Numbered from the stretch's first letter, positions 1 to 12,778 are shown. The stretch: DNA of 64,000 nucleotides from Heterostelium multicystogenum (GCA_003667245.1 RCNN01000060.1:62001-126000); one strand, 5' to 3'. Notes: generated by a model not told the origin, from the sequence alone. Translations and numbers: made by a program.

Positions 1-227
1 AATGATAAACAATTTTATTCTTGTACAATCAAATGAATTCCATATGTTAGCCTTTGTCTTTAGTGTTTGGATACTTGTCAAAATACCCTTTTGACAAGAT
101 TTGTTTTGTTTATTTTTTGATTTTAAATGTTGTTTTTTTTGGAATATTTACAGATTATTTACAAATATATACAGGAAATTATGGTAGGTTGCATTTTGAT
201 ATAAAATGACTACATAGGTATGAGGTG

Positions 228-557
228 TTAACAGATACAAGAACCACAATCTCCTCCAGAGAATCCACCTCCACAATCTCCACCAGAGAATCCACCTCCA
301 CAATCTCCACCAGAGAATCCACCACCACAATCTCCTCCAGAGAATCCTCCTCCACAGTCTCCACCAGAGAATCCACCACCACAATCTCCACCTCCATGAT
401 GTCCAGAAGTGCCACAGTCTGAAGCATAGACACCTAATGGGACCATGTAGTTGCTACTTGAAGATTCATTTACACCATAGGATCTTTTTTTCATAGAAGC
501 TTTTCTAGCTTGCTTCTTGGCACGGTGATTATTAATCTTCTCCCTGATCCAGGACAT
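228..557 (-). CDS. Small Cys/Gly-rich tandem-repeat protein
   Basis: An intact 109-residue single-exon ORF. The N-terminus is basic (MSWIREKINNHRAKKQARKA) and could form an amphipathic helix. A Ser/Asn linker follows, and the C-terminal half is five copies of the nonapeptide GGDCGGGFS plus a terminal GGDCGSCIC. No signal peptide or membrane segment is visible. Small proteins with a charged head and a Gly-rich tail occur as families in dictyostelids, but I do not recognise this one or know its role. The regularly spaced Cys could support cross-linking or metal binding (inference). A TATAAATAG box lies about 90 bp upstream. The repeat keeps several other frames open, so overlapping ORFs here are shadows. 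Confidence 0.75.
   Translation of the reverse strand: MSWIREKINNHRAKKQARKASMKKRSYGVNESSSSNYMVPLGVYASDCGTSGHHGGGDCGGGFSGGDCGGGFSGGDCGGGFSGGDCGGGFSGGDCGGGFSGGDCGSCIC
244..393. repeat. 27-bp coding minisatellite, five full copies plus a partial one
   Basis: The unit is 27 bp, of the form ccacaatctccaccagagaa followed by tccacct, starting at 244, 271, 298, 325 and 352 with a partial copy at 379. Copies differ at a few third positions (cct/cca, agt/aat), so the array is old enough to have diverged or is under codon-level constraint. It encodes the GGDCGGGFS repeats of the minus-strand gene. Confidence 0.9.
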
Positions 558-1223
558 GATTGTTTGGGAAAGATAGTATTTAAAAGTTTAATATTTAATT
601 AAGTATTTGATGGTTTTATTGAACAATAATATGAAGAAGAAGTTCTATTTATAGATTTCCCAGGGGAAATGTAAAATGAACAAGAAAATTCTTAAAAGAA
701 CAGCCTGGTAACAAAATTAAATTAAAATAAAATATTTCTTTATTTTCTTGATTACCATTCTTTTGTTTTAGTATACTAAAGTTATGATAAGTTTCTAATT
801 GATATCAAATTCCATCAAAAAATAGTCTTTTTTGGAAATATTTTTTAATCTAAAATTCAAACACCAACTTTAATTTTAAAGTTTTTCCTTTTAAAGTAAT
901 TTTATTACTGTTAATATGTCCAATTGTTTTACATTTTTTTATTTCTTATGAATTTATCAAAAGACTTCAATGATTGAATGTTATAAATTTCTGAATATAG
1001 AAGTTTCGACACAAGATGGTATCATGATTCACATGATTTCTATTGAAAAGGAAATTTACATTTTTAAGAAAACCTATGATTCTGTATTATTATAATTGTT
1101 TAGTAGTAATAATTGGATATCGAAAAAGTTGAAGTTTTAAGATCTCATCATTGAAAGTTTAAAGATACAATATTTTTTTATTTTGTTGGTGTTGTTTAAA
1201 CCTATTAATAATTAAACATTTAA
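558..1223. other. Intergenic, AT-rich
   Basis: Contains the promoter of the minus-strand Cys/Gly-rich gene and the 3' flank of the large gene ending at 1224. Apart from the TATA box I see no gene or structured element. Confidence 0.6.
645..653 (-). promoter_or_regulatory. TATA box of the Cys/Gly-rich gene
   Basis: The minus strand reads TATAAATAG, about 90 bp upstream of the ATG at 557. The same nonamer precedes two other small genes in this window (39555 and 53964). Confidence 0.55.
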
Positions 1224-4200
1224 TTATGTGTGTTTGAAGTCTTTGAAAATTTTAACGTCATTGGTGTAGAAATATTTCTGACATACAAATTCTTCATAAT
1301 GAACTTCATCTTTTCCAAAAGTCTTGGAATTCACCCAAACAGGTTGGTGCAATAATTCTATTTTGTCGTCCAGAGATGCGTAGGTAATCAAATATTCATA
1401 TCGACCAAAATTTGGATTGAATCGACATGCCAACACTGATATGAGTTTGTCATCAAATTTGGTATTAGATAGCATCTTGATATTTTTCTTCCATTGTTGG
1501 TATTGTCTGTTGTTGATAGTTGCATAGCGACAGTGGGACTCAATTTCAGTCTTAAATTCATTTCGAATAAAATTACTAGCTGAAATAATACATGATATAG
1601 TGCTCAAATACTTCAAGTTGTCACTGGTACGAGCCTTTCGTTTCAATTCTTTACACTGAGTTACCAGTAGAAGTTTCCAAGTGAACAATATTCTCTCTCT
1701 TAACTCTTTGTATCGGAGTAGCATATAGGACTCCAATTCCGCACATGGTTTTTTTTCGCTATTCTTTTTTCTATGTTTAAATATCAACGTTGACAATGGA
1801 CTGATGTCCTCATATTGTTTGATGGGTAAAAAATGATTGATATTGGGTACACTATAGCATGGAATACAAAGGTAGCCATCTTGTCTCATCTGCTGATATT
1901 GATAGTTCTCGGGATCACTTATTAGCTTCAATTTTAAATCCATCTCTGTGGTTGGTACAGTATCTAAATTCATTGTAATTGTAGGTAATGAATAGCCATC
2001 GTTCACCAAGCTTTGTTTGAGGAATATCACTATATCAAATAGTCTTTTACGATATTCACTGACATTGAAGCGAGATGAGTCCACATAATCGAATATTCTT
2101 TCATTTTTGTTGCTAACGTTTTCGTCAGGGAATGGAGCATTGCAGTTATAATTGGAAAGGAAATGTTCAATCATTGCAAGCATCGATATATCATTACTGA
2201 TTTCATCTTGTTGCTTCAATATACTCCTAAACGATACTTTTGCAATCGATGGGAATATTGTTGTAAATGCACTGGGAAGTTCCTGTTTATCGTTGTAGCT
2301 AAAGGTATCATAACAGGTAATTTCAACCGAGTTACTGGCATCTTGTAGGGTTTTGGCAATATATAAAACCCAGTGTGAATTACTTTTAAATGGTATGATA
2401 ATATATTTAGTTGTTCTCAATTGGAGGTTGAAGAGATTCATGTCCAAAACAGCTAGGCCTTTCATGATGGTCGGAAACAAATATATGTCCAACACTTCAA
2501 AGTGTGATTTCATTGCATATCGATTGTACATGAAGCGATACAATGCATTATAAACGATTGAGTCATTCAAGCATAGACTCGATTCATTCAGTAAGATGTT
2601 AATGTCGTTTTCGGTGACAGTAATTGGAGATAGTTCTTTATCGATTGTGAATTTCTTAATCTGGTGTAATGTAGATGGATAAGAAAGAGCTCTACCATTA
2701 TTTAATATAGATGGGGGTACCGATGATATTGCAAATGGTGAAAAGGCAGGTGTTTGATAATATTTATATTGGGGAGGTATCGATAGATAAGGAGATGGTT
2801 GGAGCACTCCAGATATCGATTGAGTTTGTAATTGAGATACTGAGGGTAGTTGTTGTTTCATTTCATTACCGTTTCGATTTATTGGAACAACTGAGAAAGG
2901 AGTAAATTGAGGATTGCTATGAGATGGATTGGTTGATTGTACTTGATTAGATGGTACTGACTGTAGCTGTTGTTGTTGTGAATGTATATGAGACAATGGT
3001 TGAAGTTGTGGTTGAGGAGTTGATTGTGTCAGTGGATGTTGGCTTAGCTGAGATTGTGATTGTGGAAGAGATTGTTGTGATTGTTGTGCCTCAGGTCGCA
3101 ATTGTTGTGGTTGAGATTGAACTGGGATTTGGGATGGTTGTGGATTCTGTGATTGTGGCGGGACCTGATGGGGATTTGTTTGTGATTGAGGTGGCAATTG
3201 TTGTTGTAGTTGGTGTTGTTGAGCCTGTGGCTGTACGTGTAGTAGCTGTGATTGTTGATGTGAAAGTTGTTTTTGTGATTGTGGAGGTTGTATTTGTGGT
3301 TTATGTTGCTGTGATTGTGACTGATGTTGTGATTTTTGTGGTTGCTCTGATTGTTTCAGAGGTAGGTCTGGGAGAGGAGATGATTGTATTTGTGGTTGTG
3401 GTTGTGGAGGTGATTGTGTCTGGGGATGTTGTGCAGTTATTTGATGTTTTAGAGTCTCTGAGTGTGATGGTATCTGAGGAGGTGATTGAGACTGTGGCGG
3501 TGATGTTGACTTTCTCTGTAAGGTTTGTGTTTGTTGTAAAGGTTTTTCGGGTTGTAATGACTCTGATTTTAGTGGTGGTGATTGTATCGATATCTGGGAT
3601 TGTGACTGTGACTGTGGTTGTTGTTGTGATTTTTGTGGTTGCTCTGATTGTTTCAGAGGTAGTTCTGGGAGAGGAGATGATTGTGTTTGTGTTTGTGGTT
3701 GTGTCTGTGATTGTGACTGTAACTGTGATTGTGACTGTGGCTGTGTCTGTGGAGTTGACTGTAACTGTTGAAGTGTTTGGGACTTTGGTTGTGGCTGTGG
3801 CTGTGATTGTGTTTGTGGTTGTGTCTGTGTCTGTGATTGTGGCTGTGATTGTGATTGTGTCTTAGACTGTGACTCAGATTGTGATTTTAATTGTGTCTGT
3901 GTCTCTGTCTGTGATTGTAATTGTGATTGTGGCTGTGTCTGTGGCTGTGACTGTGTCTGTGGATGTGACTGTGGCTGAGGCTGAGGCTGTATCTGTGTCT
4001 GAAGTTGTGGCTGTGGCTGAGGCTGTGACTGAAGCTGTGGCTGAGGCTGAGGCTGCCTTAGTAATTTGAACTGTTGTTGAAATTTTAGCTTTGGAGGTTG
4101 AGGATGTGGTTGTGGCTGTGAAGGTGGTTGTGTCTGTTGATATAATTGTAGATCTGGAAGTGGAAGTTGGTTTTGTGATTGTAACTCTGGCAAAGATTGT

Positions 4201-5711
4201 CCCTTTGGAAGTGTTACTGATTGTAGATCTGGGGGTGAATGTTTTTGTGTATGTTGTGGTTGGGAATGTGGCTCCGGTGGTGAAGGAGACTGTAGAGGTT
4301 GTGGTTGTGGCTTTTGTTGTGATTGTAAGTCTGGTCTCATCTGTTGTGACTCTATCGGTGAAGGAGGATGTGGCAGAGATTGGGGTTGTGTTTGCTGCAA
4401 ATTTGGTGATTGGATCTTTGTCTGGCATTGTATCTGTTGGGAGTGAGTCGATGATTGTGGATGAGGTGTTTGAGGGTGCTGAGGTGTCAGGGGTTGCAGC
4501 TCTTCTTTTGTACTAGGTTTATGTTGATGAGTCAAGAGTTGTTGTGGTTTCACTGACTGCGGATTTGTAGGTATTGGTTGTTGTATATTATTACTATTGA
4601 CGTCATCTGATTTCTTATCCAATATAGTAGTTTTCTCATAATGACAGGAGGCGACATATATCTGATACAACTTTGCCTCTAAATTTGCTATTTGTTTCTG
4701 GAAAAGTGCATTCCTGAGTATTGAATTATTTTTTTCATTTTCATATTTGTTTTCAAGAGATACTATTTTTTCCTTCAAATCATTGATGATTTGCATCATT
4801 TTAGTTGAGTCCAAGAGTGTACTCTCTTGAGAAGGAGTGGCTACACCTGCACCACCCTCGCCGCGAACTGAACCAATATTATTATTATTCAAGTTAGAAC
4901 CATTATTACTATGATTTGTATGGTCCATTTCTCCCTTTAATCTTTTCCTAACTATATCTAAATTAGACTTCTTTAGGTATTCGTTTTTGGTGACACTGGA
5001 GATACAAGCACAATCACAGATACTGTTAATGATTTTTGGAAGATTGGGAATCATTATCTGAGTTCTTTTCAATTTGCCATAAATTGAGAACAATGAATAG
5101 TGATTTTCCAAAAGTTCTATGGAAGATCTAGATTGAGATTTAGGAATTATTGTAGTGGCTTTGGGATTGTGAAAATAATTGATTAGAGTTCTTTGGTCAT
5201 GTTCCTCCAAAATAATAATTGGATAGGTTTGTGTAGGAGTCTTTTCTCGTCTTGAAAACATTGAACCACCAATAAATCGTCTCTCACTTTGATTAAGGAA
5301 GCATTCTAAATCACATTTTTGTAAAGTGATATCGTATTCCTTTATCAGATTTTCCATGGTTTTATCAATGTATGCAAGCCTACGGTCTTCTTTCATCCGA
5401 AGGTAATTCTGAACCTTCAAGAGATCAGATTTCAATAGGGAACACTAGTAGATAATATTTTTTCGGTATCTTAGTTTTTATTATTTGTTCCAAGGAACAT
5501 ATATATATAATTGATTTATACTTACATTGACATATGGGGTATTTAGTTTATCCATTAACTTTTGATAATTATGAGGGTTATCTTCTTTTTGAGGGACTTG
5601 GCCTTCTGTTTCACCTTTTATAATTTGGCCATCTTCATCCAAATTTTCATTGGGATCACAATTCAAATCAGGGTAAATATTTTCAACTTTTCTCTTTCCA
5701 ATCCTTTCCAT
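1224..5711 (-). CDS. ~1,470-aa Q/P/S-rich protein with a Ulp1-like (C48) domain lacking the catalytic Cys
   Basis: Two exons, 5526-5711 and 1224-5444, are joined in phase 0 across an 81-bp intron (GTAAGT...CTAG); about 1,468 residues. Acidic/charged N-terminus, a short coiled coil around residues 277-330, then roughly 540 residues of Gln/Pro/Ser repeats (about 357-897). The C-terminal third resembles Ulp1/SENP cysteine peptidases: SHWVLYIAK supplies the His (codon 2373-2375, residue ~1085) and CYDTFS the Asp (~1108). At the Gln/Cys site the sequence is QQDEISNDISM, so Ile-Ser (Ile codon 2187-2189) replaces Cys-Gly of the family's DCG. If the alignment is right the enzyme is dead as a protease. 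Uncharged repeats suggest a scaffold; SUMO/ubiquitin-like binding is speculative. No frame disruption in 4.2 kb. Confidence 0.75.
2940..4560. repeat. Gln/Pro/Ser-coding low-complexity tract
   Basis: The plus strand is a long run of tgt/tga/ttg/ctg words. On the minus strand these are CAA/CAG, CCA and TCA codons giving QPQSQ-type repeats. Long open frames on the plus strand here (for example 2951-3865, almost all Val/Ile) are artefacts of the repeat. Confidence 0.85.
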
Positions 5712-6607
5712 GTTTTTATTCTATTTTCACTTAAAAATATAGAAATAAATACAGAATTATAGAAATATACAATAGAATTGATGTTAAATTTATTCTTTAG
5801 GAAATTAATGAATTCAATTCCAGTACTTATAACAATTATTTATACAAGAAATACACAATTATATTTAAATTAAATAAGAAATAAATAATATTGAATTACT
5901 AATTATATACACCTATATACATATTATATTAATAATATATTTAGTATGATTAATAATTGAGATTGGATTGAATGTATTGAAAATCAAATTAAACTAATAG
6001 ATTTAATATGGGGTAGATTGCTATTAAATTTAAACTTTACTATTTATAAATCAATCATTCTACAGGTGTCCACATTGTTTTCTGGATGGATTTCAAGCAT
6101 TTCATTACAATCAAAGCATATTGGAAATAAAAACAAGGTCACTTGTCATGATTATTGATTGAGTTGTGGCTCCTTGGAAAATAAATGTGGATTTCGAGAT
6201 GTATATCTCACACACAATAATTTTCATTGTTTAAAACTATTTTGAAGTTTCACTTGTAGAAATAAACCCAAAAATAACTATTTTAAATTATCACACTGCA
6301 AATCAGATTATACGATTTATTAAATATATAACCCTGTACCCACTTCTCTTTTAACAATGATCATCATCATAATCATAGCTGACAGTTGTTTATTTGGTTG
6401 TTTTACTCGAGATGAGATCTGCACCAGTTAAATGGCTACTTTATTACCACCAACTCCAATAGTGTAGTTCCAACATATAAAGAGACAGTATACTATTAAT
6501 TTTATCCATTGTAATTTAATTCAAAGTTATTAGTTGCCTGCTGTTATTTGAGTAGCAGCATACTAACATAACATGATTTGTATTTGATTTGAGGATTGGT
6601 TTGAAGT
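5712..6607. other. Intergenic, AT-rich
   Basis: Lies upstream of the large Q-rich gene and downstream of the kinase gene, both minus strand. Very AT-rich with several TATA-like words around 5,900-5,960. No convincing coding or RNA gene seen. Confidence 0.5.
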
Positions 6608-7833
6608 TCATCGGTTATTGGTTGCTGAGTGTAATGTTGGCATCAGTAAAGGGTCTCTTGGTGGTGGGTTTTCTTGGAAATAGGGATGTTCCAATGCTTC
6701 GGCTGCTGTTATTCTCTTTTCTGGATCATATGTTAGCATTCGCGAAAGCAAATCATAGGTTTGATCGGTTATATGAGGGAATCTATTCTTTAAATTACTA
6801 TAGCTTTATAATTGAAACGTGTATAAACGTTAGTTCCGTTTCTTTCTATCTGTTGGATAGCGACTTACGGTTGTGGTATTAAATTTAAATTCTTTACAAG
6901 TGGTAGTTTGTTGAAACCATTCCAAATGCTTTCGCTAGGTGTTCCTAGCAACTTGAAGATACGGTCGAGTTGGTCAATTTCCGATGTGCCAGGTAGCAGA
7001 GTTTTCGCGTGAGATCATCTCGGCAAAGATACAACCAACCGACCACATGTCGATAGGTGTCGAGTAAATCGGCGTTCCTAGAAGGAGCTCTGGAGCTCTG
7101 TACCAGAGTGTCACGACACCCTCGGACATGGGCCGCAGCGGAGAGCCATATTCTCTTGCCAAACCTAAATCAGCAATTTTCAGCTCACCTTTGTTTGTAT
7201 AGAGTAAGTTGGATGTTTTCAAATCACGGTGAACGACCCAATTCTGATGAAGAAACTTGACACCCGAGAGCAACTGGTAAATCATGGTCTTTACCTCCGA
7301 TTGCATGAGCGGCTTCTTGATTGCCTCAAGGAAACCGCGCAGATCATGGTCGATATACTCCATCACCATGAAGATGCTCTTCTCAGAGGTAACAATCTCC
7401 TTTACATTGACAAGATTTCGATGCTTCAGCTCCATCAGTACACGTATCTCTCGCACCGACGAAAGAGGAAAACCTTCTTTTTCATGCTCAGTCTTGATCT
7501 TTTTCATCGCTACAATCTCATTTGTTTCTTTATCCATTGCCTTATCTAAACAACCGATCGATCGGGTGGTATCATTAGTATCTTACATTCTTCTATTTAC
7601 AGAACCAACCATCATAACTTACAGACAACACCAAAAGTACCTTCATTGATTGTATTTAACTTTTTATAACAATCAACACTTCTACAAGGAGCAAAGCTTT
7701 TATATTCTCTCTTTACATTATTATTATTATTAGTGTTACTATTATTCCTACTACTGGCACTACTACTACTACTGTTGTTATTTATATTATTACTATCATC
7801 TTTTAAATGGTTAACATCTCCTGCTGATGACAT
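6608..7833 (-). CDS. CDK10/CDK11-family cyclin-dependent kinase
   Basis: Three exons: 7623-7833, 6869-7545 and 6608-6803, with introns of 77 and 65 bp; about 360 residues. A Ser/Asn-rich head precedes [10 protein letters not shown] and the P-loop (EGTFGVVYK). The PSTAIRE-equivalent helix is PLSSVREI, near PISSLRE of CDK10 and PITSLRE of CDK11. The catalytic loop is HRDLKTSN, and the activation segment runs [12 protein letters not shown] to [17 protein letters not shown] is changed to DLG. The tail ([10 protein letters not shown]...DPLLMPT) is closest to CDK10, which is also about this length. One extra base near 7002-7006 breaks the frame just after subdomain IX; removing it restores [14 protein letters not shown]10 acts with cyclin M and CDK11 in splicing and transcription; I cannot separate the two with certainty. 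Confidence 0.85.
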
Positions 7834-8683
7834 TATGAAATCTAATATTTATTATAATGCAAGAATATTCAGACTGAATACTTATAGTTTGAAAATTTTG
7901 TAATGATCTTTTATTATTAGTTCAAACTTAAGATTGTTTATGATAATGCTAACGACTCAATAGTGTTAATAAGAAGACAATTACACAGTGTTATGTTATA
8001 CTATCAATAGATAGAAATAATATAAGTTTATTCCCCAAAGTGACTCCCTTAGTGTGTAAGAAATAAATGATGATGACTTGAAAATACAAAGATTCATATT
8101 CAGAAGTATATAAACTTTAATTTAAATTCAATTTATATCTTAGAAGCTTGATGTAATATTAAGAAGATCACTCAGACAGTACACATTAATGTTGTATTTA
8201 ACAGGTAGGTTTATGAAGTCCAAACAATTCCTCCAAGTTGAACAAAAACTTTAGGAGGGAGATATTTTTGTAACTTCAAGGAATCAAAAAACAAACAGCT
8301 GCATCAATTGATTTTTGATTTTAAATTAATAGAAACGATTCGAACAATTTCCATCATTAATAAAGATTTGGATTCAAAAAGATTGGATTACTTACTGCTT
8401 TATGTTAAAAAGGTTTCATATTCAACCGTTATCTTTTTTTGTTCTTTTTTCTCTAATCTCAATTACTATTACTATAAAAAAATAAGTTGAAATACTATAG
8501 ATATAGATATAGATTTCTAGAGATAAATATATATATTTTTTATTTAAGACTGATCATTAGTTTATTTTTTACAATATTATTCAATAAATAATAAAACAAC
8601 TATATTATAAATATCCATATATATATATCTTATTCTATGATCAAAGTTACATATATGTTATGTTCCTAGTAAATTCAAAAAAG
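7834..8683. other. Divergent intergenic region between kinase (-) and glycoprotein (+)
   Basis: AT-rich and presumably holds both promoters. A 60-codon ORF at 8308-8490 looks like chance. Short TA/GATATA repeats occur at about 8,500-8,540 and 8,610-8,635, just before the glycoprotein start. Confidence 0.5.
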
Positions 8684-11600
8684 ATGAATTATTCAAAGAG
8701 TAGTTGGGGGTTGTCATCAATTATTTTGGTGGCGCTTGTCGTGGTAAATATTTCAATGGTTGGTGTCCATGGTTGTCTGGAAGTGGTAACCAAAAATAAC
8801 ACTGGCTATTGCCCATCCACGGGATTCGACTATTCAACATTCACCATAAATATTACAAATCTAAAAGACTGGAGTGTTTTGCCCACTGCTCCAATTGAAT
8901 ATAATGGAGATTTGACCACGGTTGTATATAGGCTTCGCGACAATATTGAATATACCATTCAATATACAGACAACGACAATTGCACCAACTCTACCAAATA
9001 CCTAAACCATGGTATCAATTTGGAAATTACCCAGCCCACATGCAGATATTCTACGGCATATGTAAATGTACTCGGAATCAAAGGAACATCCGATCGTTTC
9101 TTTTTGAACAACATGGAGATCTCCAAAATCTTACCGGTCCAGGTTAACAATATAGGTTGGAACACTCTGAGAATTGGAAAATGTGAAAAGGTTTTCAAGA
9201 TAACACCGCTAACTGCAACCATTCCCGACTACCAGCTTACTCCTTTTACCTACAACAATCAGGATGCACGACTCGTTGTTAGAAATGGAGCTGACTATGA
9301 ATCGATTGAGATGGTAGATTATATTATAAACGCAACAACTAACTACACAGTAAACAATTTACAACCTGGCGAACACATTTTAGAGCTAAATTCAGATGCC
9401 TGTGGAATTGAACGTATTCCAATTGTTTTTGGTGCAAATTTTCGACAGGTCCCAACAATCGAATTCACTTCATCGCTTGCTTCCATTGATGGACTACTGA
9501 ACGTTGTCAACGCAACTGTACTCAATACCAATCTGGTGAATCCAGTACTATCCTATACAGTCAACATTACTAAACCTCTTTTGCAACTGCCAGCATTGAA
9601 TGTCACTCGTCTTAAAGCATCATACTCATCAGCAAACCTATCATTTCAACAAGAAATTTTTTTACCCACTCCACGTAAGATTTCGCCTCTAGTCCTATGA
9701 AAATTGGATTCAACTAACTTTGATTCCATATGTTTTAGATTTCGAATATACACCAATCAGTTACGAATTTGCCAATCCAAGTACAGATGTTTGTAAGGAG
9801 AAATCATTTACTGTAAATATTGTGCAGGGAGTCAACAATCCAAAGATACCAGTTGTCTATCAGAACCTTAGCCCCAATGCACCTAATCAGATCCAGGCGG
9901 ATAATTTGATGCTAATAAGTTCTAAAGGAATAGAAATTGGATCACTCAATATATCTGGTGAAGAACCAAAGTTGATTTTCGAGCAATCACCAATTCCAAA
10001 CTGTTTATTCAACACATCTTTGTTCATTCCCAACTTCCTTCACTTCAAAGTTTTAAGAGTTTTTGTAAATGTTAAAGATCCATCCAAACCAGTGTATACA
10101 GAATACGCTGTTTCAAAATATGGTGTGGTTCCTACGATGCCACGTGGTGTAGACGGTTATGTTCTCTACCAAAACCACGACTGCGCTAACTATGACTTCC
10201 TGAGAAGAAAGAATTTCACATTTGGAAACATCCCATTGAACCCAGAGGACTTTTCAATTAGAAACATTATCGATACTCCTGCATCATGCCCAAAGAATGG
10301 TACAGCACATACAGAGTATTTCTATTATCCATCAAGAGTTAGCTACATTACACCATCCATCAGCTACATGGCTGGAAGTACCATTTCAACCAATTTTGTA
10401 TCTCCAAACAACATTTTTGGCTGCACAATTCCAACAAACACCTTTGCTACGGAAATACGTATGTCTTCATTCCCATTGATTATCCTGTAAAGATAATAAC
10501 TAACAATTTCTATAAATACAGCACCTATGTATTTCCCAAAGTTAAGTTTTTCAGCGAGTCAAACTGGTTGCTATGATTTGAAAACCAATGTTCACATGGA
10601 CTCGGAAATGAAGATTAAAAGTGTTGAGTTTGGAGCTTTTTCTCTACAGTAACCAATAATACATTTGTTATTCAAAGCGATGACAATATTGGAATTACAA
10701 TTGAATACACATCTGATTATTCATCCTACTGTACCTTCACCGGTCAAATTAGTGTTCCACTGATGCCTGAAAAGATCGATCCAGACTTCAAATACAATCT
10801 AACCAGTCCTAACTGCTCCAACTCCAATGGTGCAATTACAATTAAAAACTATACCAACTACACTTCACTAGTACTTTCTGGAAACAATTTATTGTTATCA
10901 AATGGATATGCTTCCAACCTAGATATTACAGTGAAAAAGATTGACTACCAGAGAATTAACTCCACTTGCCAAAGCTCTGCTTTAATTTATTTCCCACTTC
11001 CAAAAGCAAATCTAACATTGACTCCAATCAGAGCTGGATCATGCATTTCCAACAGTCGTATTATGTTTGACTCTATTGCAAAAGTCACATTAGAAGCAAC
11101 AACAAAGCCATTCCCAATCACCAGTATCAATTCCAATGGTTTAAAGCTTACCTATAATTCGAATGGTTTGGTGACAGGATTCTCACCTTCAAACTTTATA
11201 GTTGTAAACTCCCAGAAATGCCAATATATAGCCTCGTTAGATATCCCACTGTACACTGGAGATATCGTAAGCACCACAGTCGATCAACCAAACTGCTTAC
11301 TCCCTTATGCTACAATTCACCTCAAATCTATACTTGATGAAGTTGTTTTAAATTCTATCGAAATCGACACACCATTGGAATATAGCTACCGCAATGTATC
11401 TGATAACTACTTTGTAATTCAAGTTGAGGCACCAACAGTTTATCCAGTTGATTTGTATGTCAACTATACCTACAATGGAGGATGTCAAAAAACAATTATG
11501 GCTGTCATTAATCCAATACGTAAGTTATAAAATTAGCCAGGTTTACTATCAATCATATCATAACTAATAACATTTACATTTGAATAGCCATTCCTGTTTT

Positions 11601-12778
11601 ACCCAATATTATTATTAATCCAGCTGCAACCTGCTCTAATTTGGCCAACTCTTATGTATTCACAAACTATAAAGACTTTGTATTTTCAGTTTCTTCGAGT
11701 CTCTACAGTGGAAAATCATATATAATGAAGGAGAATGGTGAATTTAGTAATTTACAAGCTGGAACAACTTTGACAATTAACTATGAACACAAGGCAACTG
11801 CATGCAAAGGTACTTATACCCGAGTGATTGAAGAGTTTTCCAATCTTCAATTGGATACTTCGAATGTTGTTGTGAATCATGAATCATGCATGGGAAGTTA
11901 TGATGGAAGTATTATTATCCCTAACTCACCAACTGGAGAGCAATATCGTCTTCTTGAAATTGGTAGTACTGCACTCATTCAAACCAGTTTTAATTCGACA
12001 CATACTCGCTTCTATGGACTTACAACTGGAAACTATAGTCTGGTTTTAATGTATACTCCCTATTGTTCGAAGCAAGCCAATATTGAAGTTAAATCCAGTG
12101 AACCCGAGTTGCAATGGGATTACTCTTCATATGTTTGTCCAAGATCCCACAATGGATATATCAAACCAGTATTAAGTGGTAGTTTCCAATACTTGAACTT
12201 CTCCTTAAGAATTGTCCAAACAGAAATCTACCAATTCTCTCCCACAGGATTCACTGACCTTGAACCAAATCTCTATGAGGTTCGTGGTGTCATCAACGAC
12301 AAAAAATGTCAGCGTAACCTCAAGCCAAGAAGTTTGGAAATTAAGGTGATGGATTTCCAACCTTTCATTGAAGTTCCAGAATGTGAAGTACTTAAGGCAG
12401 CTGCTAACTTCCCTTTCAAACTTGGCATCTACAACATTGAAGCTGAAGAAGTTGTCTTTAACTCAACTTTGGTCGAAGATTTCATTGAGATACCACTCAC
12501 ATCAGGAAGATACATTGTTAACTTTGCCTCAAATATTAGCTGTGGATATCAACTAACCACTCAAATGAATCGTTGTCCAGGCTCAGCACAAGCCAAAAAG
12601 AACAGAAACCTAGCCATTGGACTAGGTGTAGGAAATTGGTGGAGCTGCAATCATTGGTGCAGTAGTATCCTACATCTTCTATAGAAAGCGTGAACAATCA
12701 AGACAGTTGAATTCGTCTGCCAACTTTAAACCAGTCAGCATACCAATGGAAACAATAGTTGTACCAACCAATAAATAA
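8684..12778 (+). CDS. Large type I membrane glycoprotein with repeated Cys-containing modules
   Basis: Four exons: 8684-9674, 9739-10458, 10522-11519 and 11588-12778, with introns of 63-68 bp, all phase 1; about 1,299 residues. I chose the ATG at 8684 over 8660 because it follows an A-run and begins a clean signal peptide (MNYSKSSWG then a hydrophobic stretch ending VGVHG). The ectodomain has dozens of N-x-S/T sites and recurring modules with a conserved Cys followed by a Gly, such as PNCSNSNGAITIKN, ESCMGSYDGSIII and YVCPRSHNGYI, reminiscent of bacterial SprB-type adhesion repeats. Near the C-terminus is one membrane helix (NLAIGLGVG...IIGAVVSYIFY) and a ~35-residue basic tail. Frame breaks: a missing T at 10637-10641, and an extra A near 12632 in the membrane segment. 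A surface adhesion or recognition role is likely but inferred. Confidence 0.75.

Noticed and set aside
2951..3865. 304-codon plus-strand ORF made mainly of Val and Ile
   Set aside because: It is antisense to the Q/P/S repeats; composition is an artefact of repeated CAA/CAG codons.
3874..4428. 184-codon Thr/Ser-rich minus-strand ORF
   Set aside because: Alternative frame of the same Q-rich repeats; the main frame has conserved flanks.
8308..8490. 60-codon plus ORF before the glycoprotein
   Set aside because: Lys/Tyr/Phe-rich as expected by chance in AT-rich DNA.
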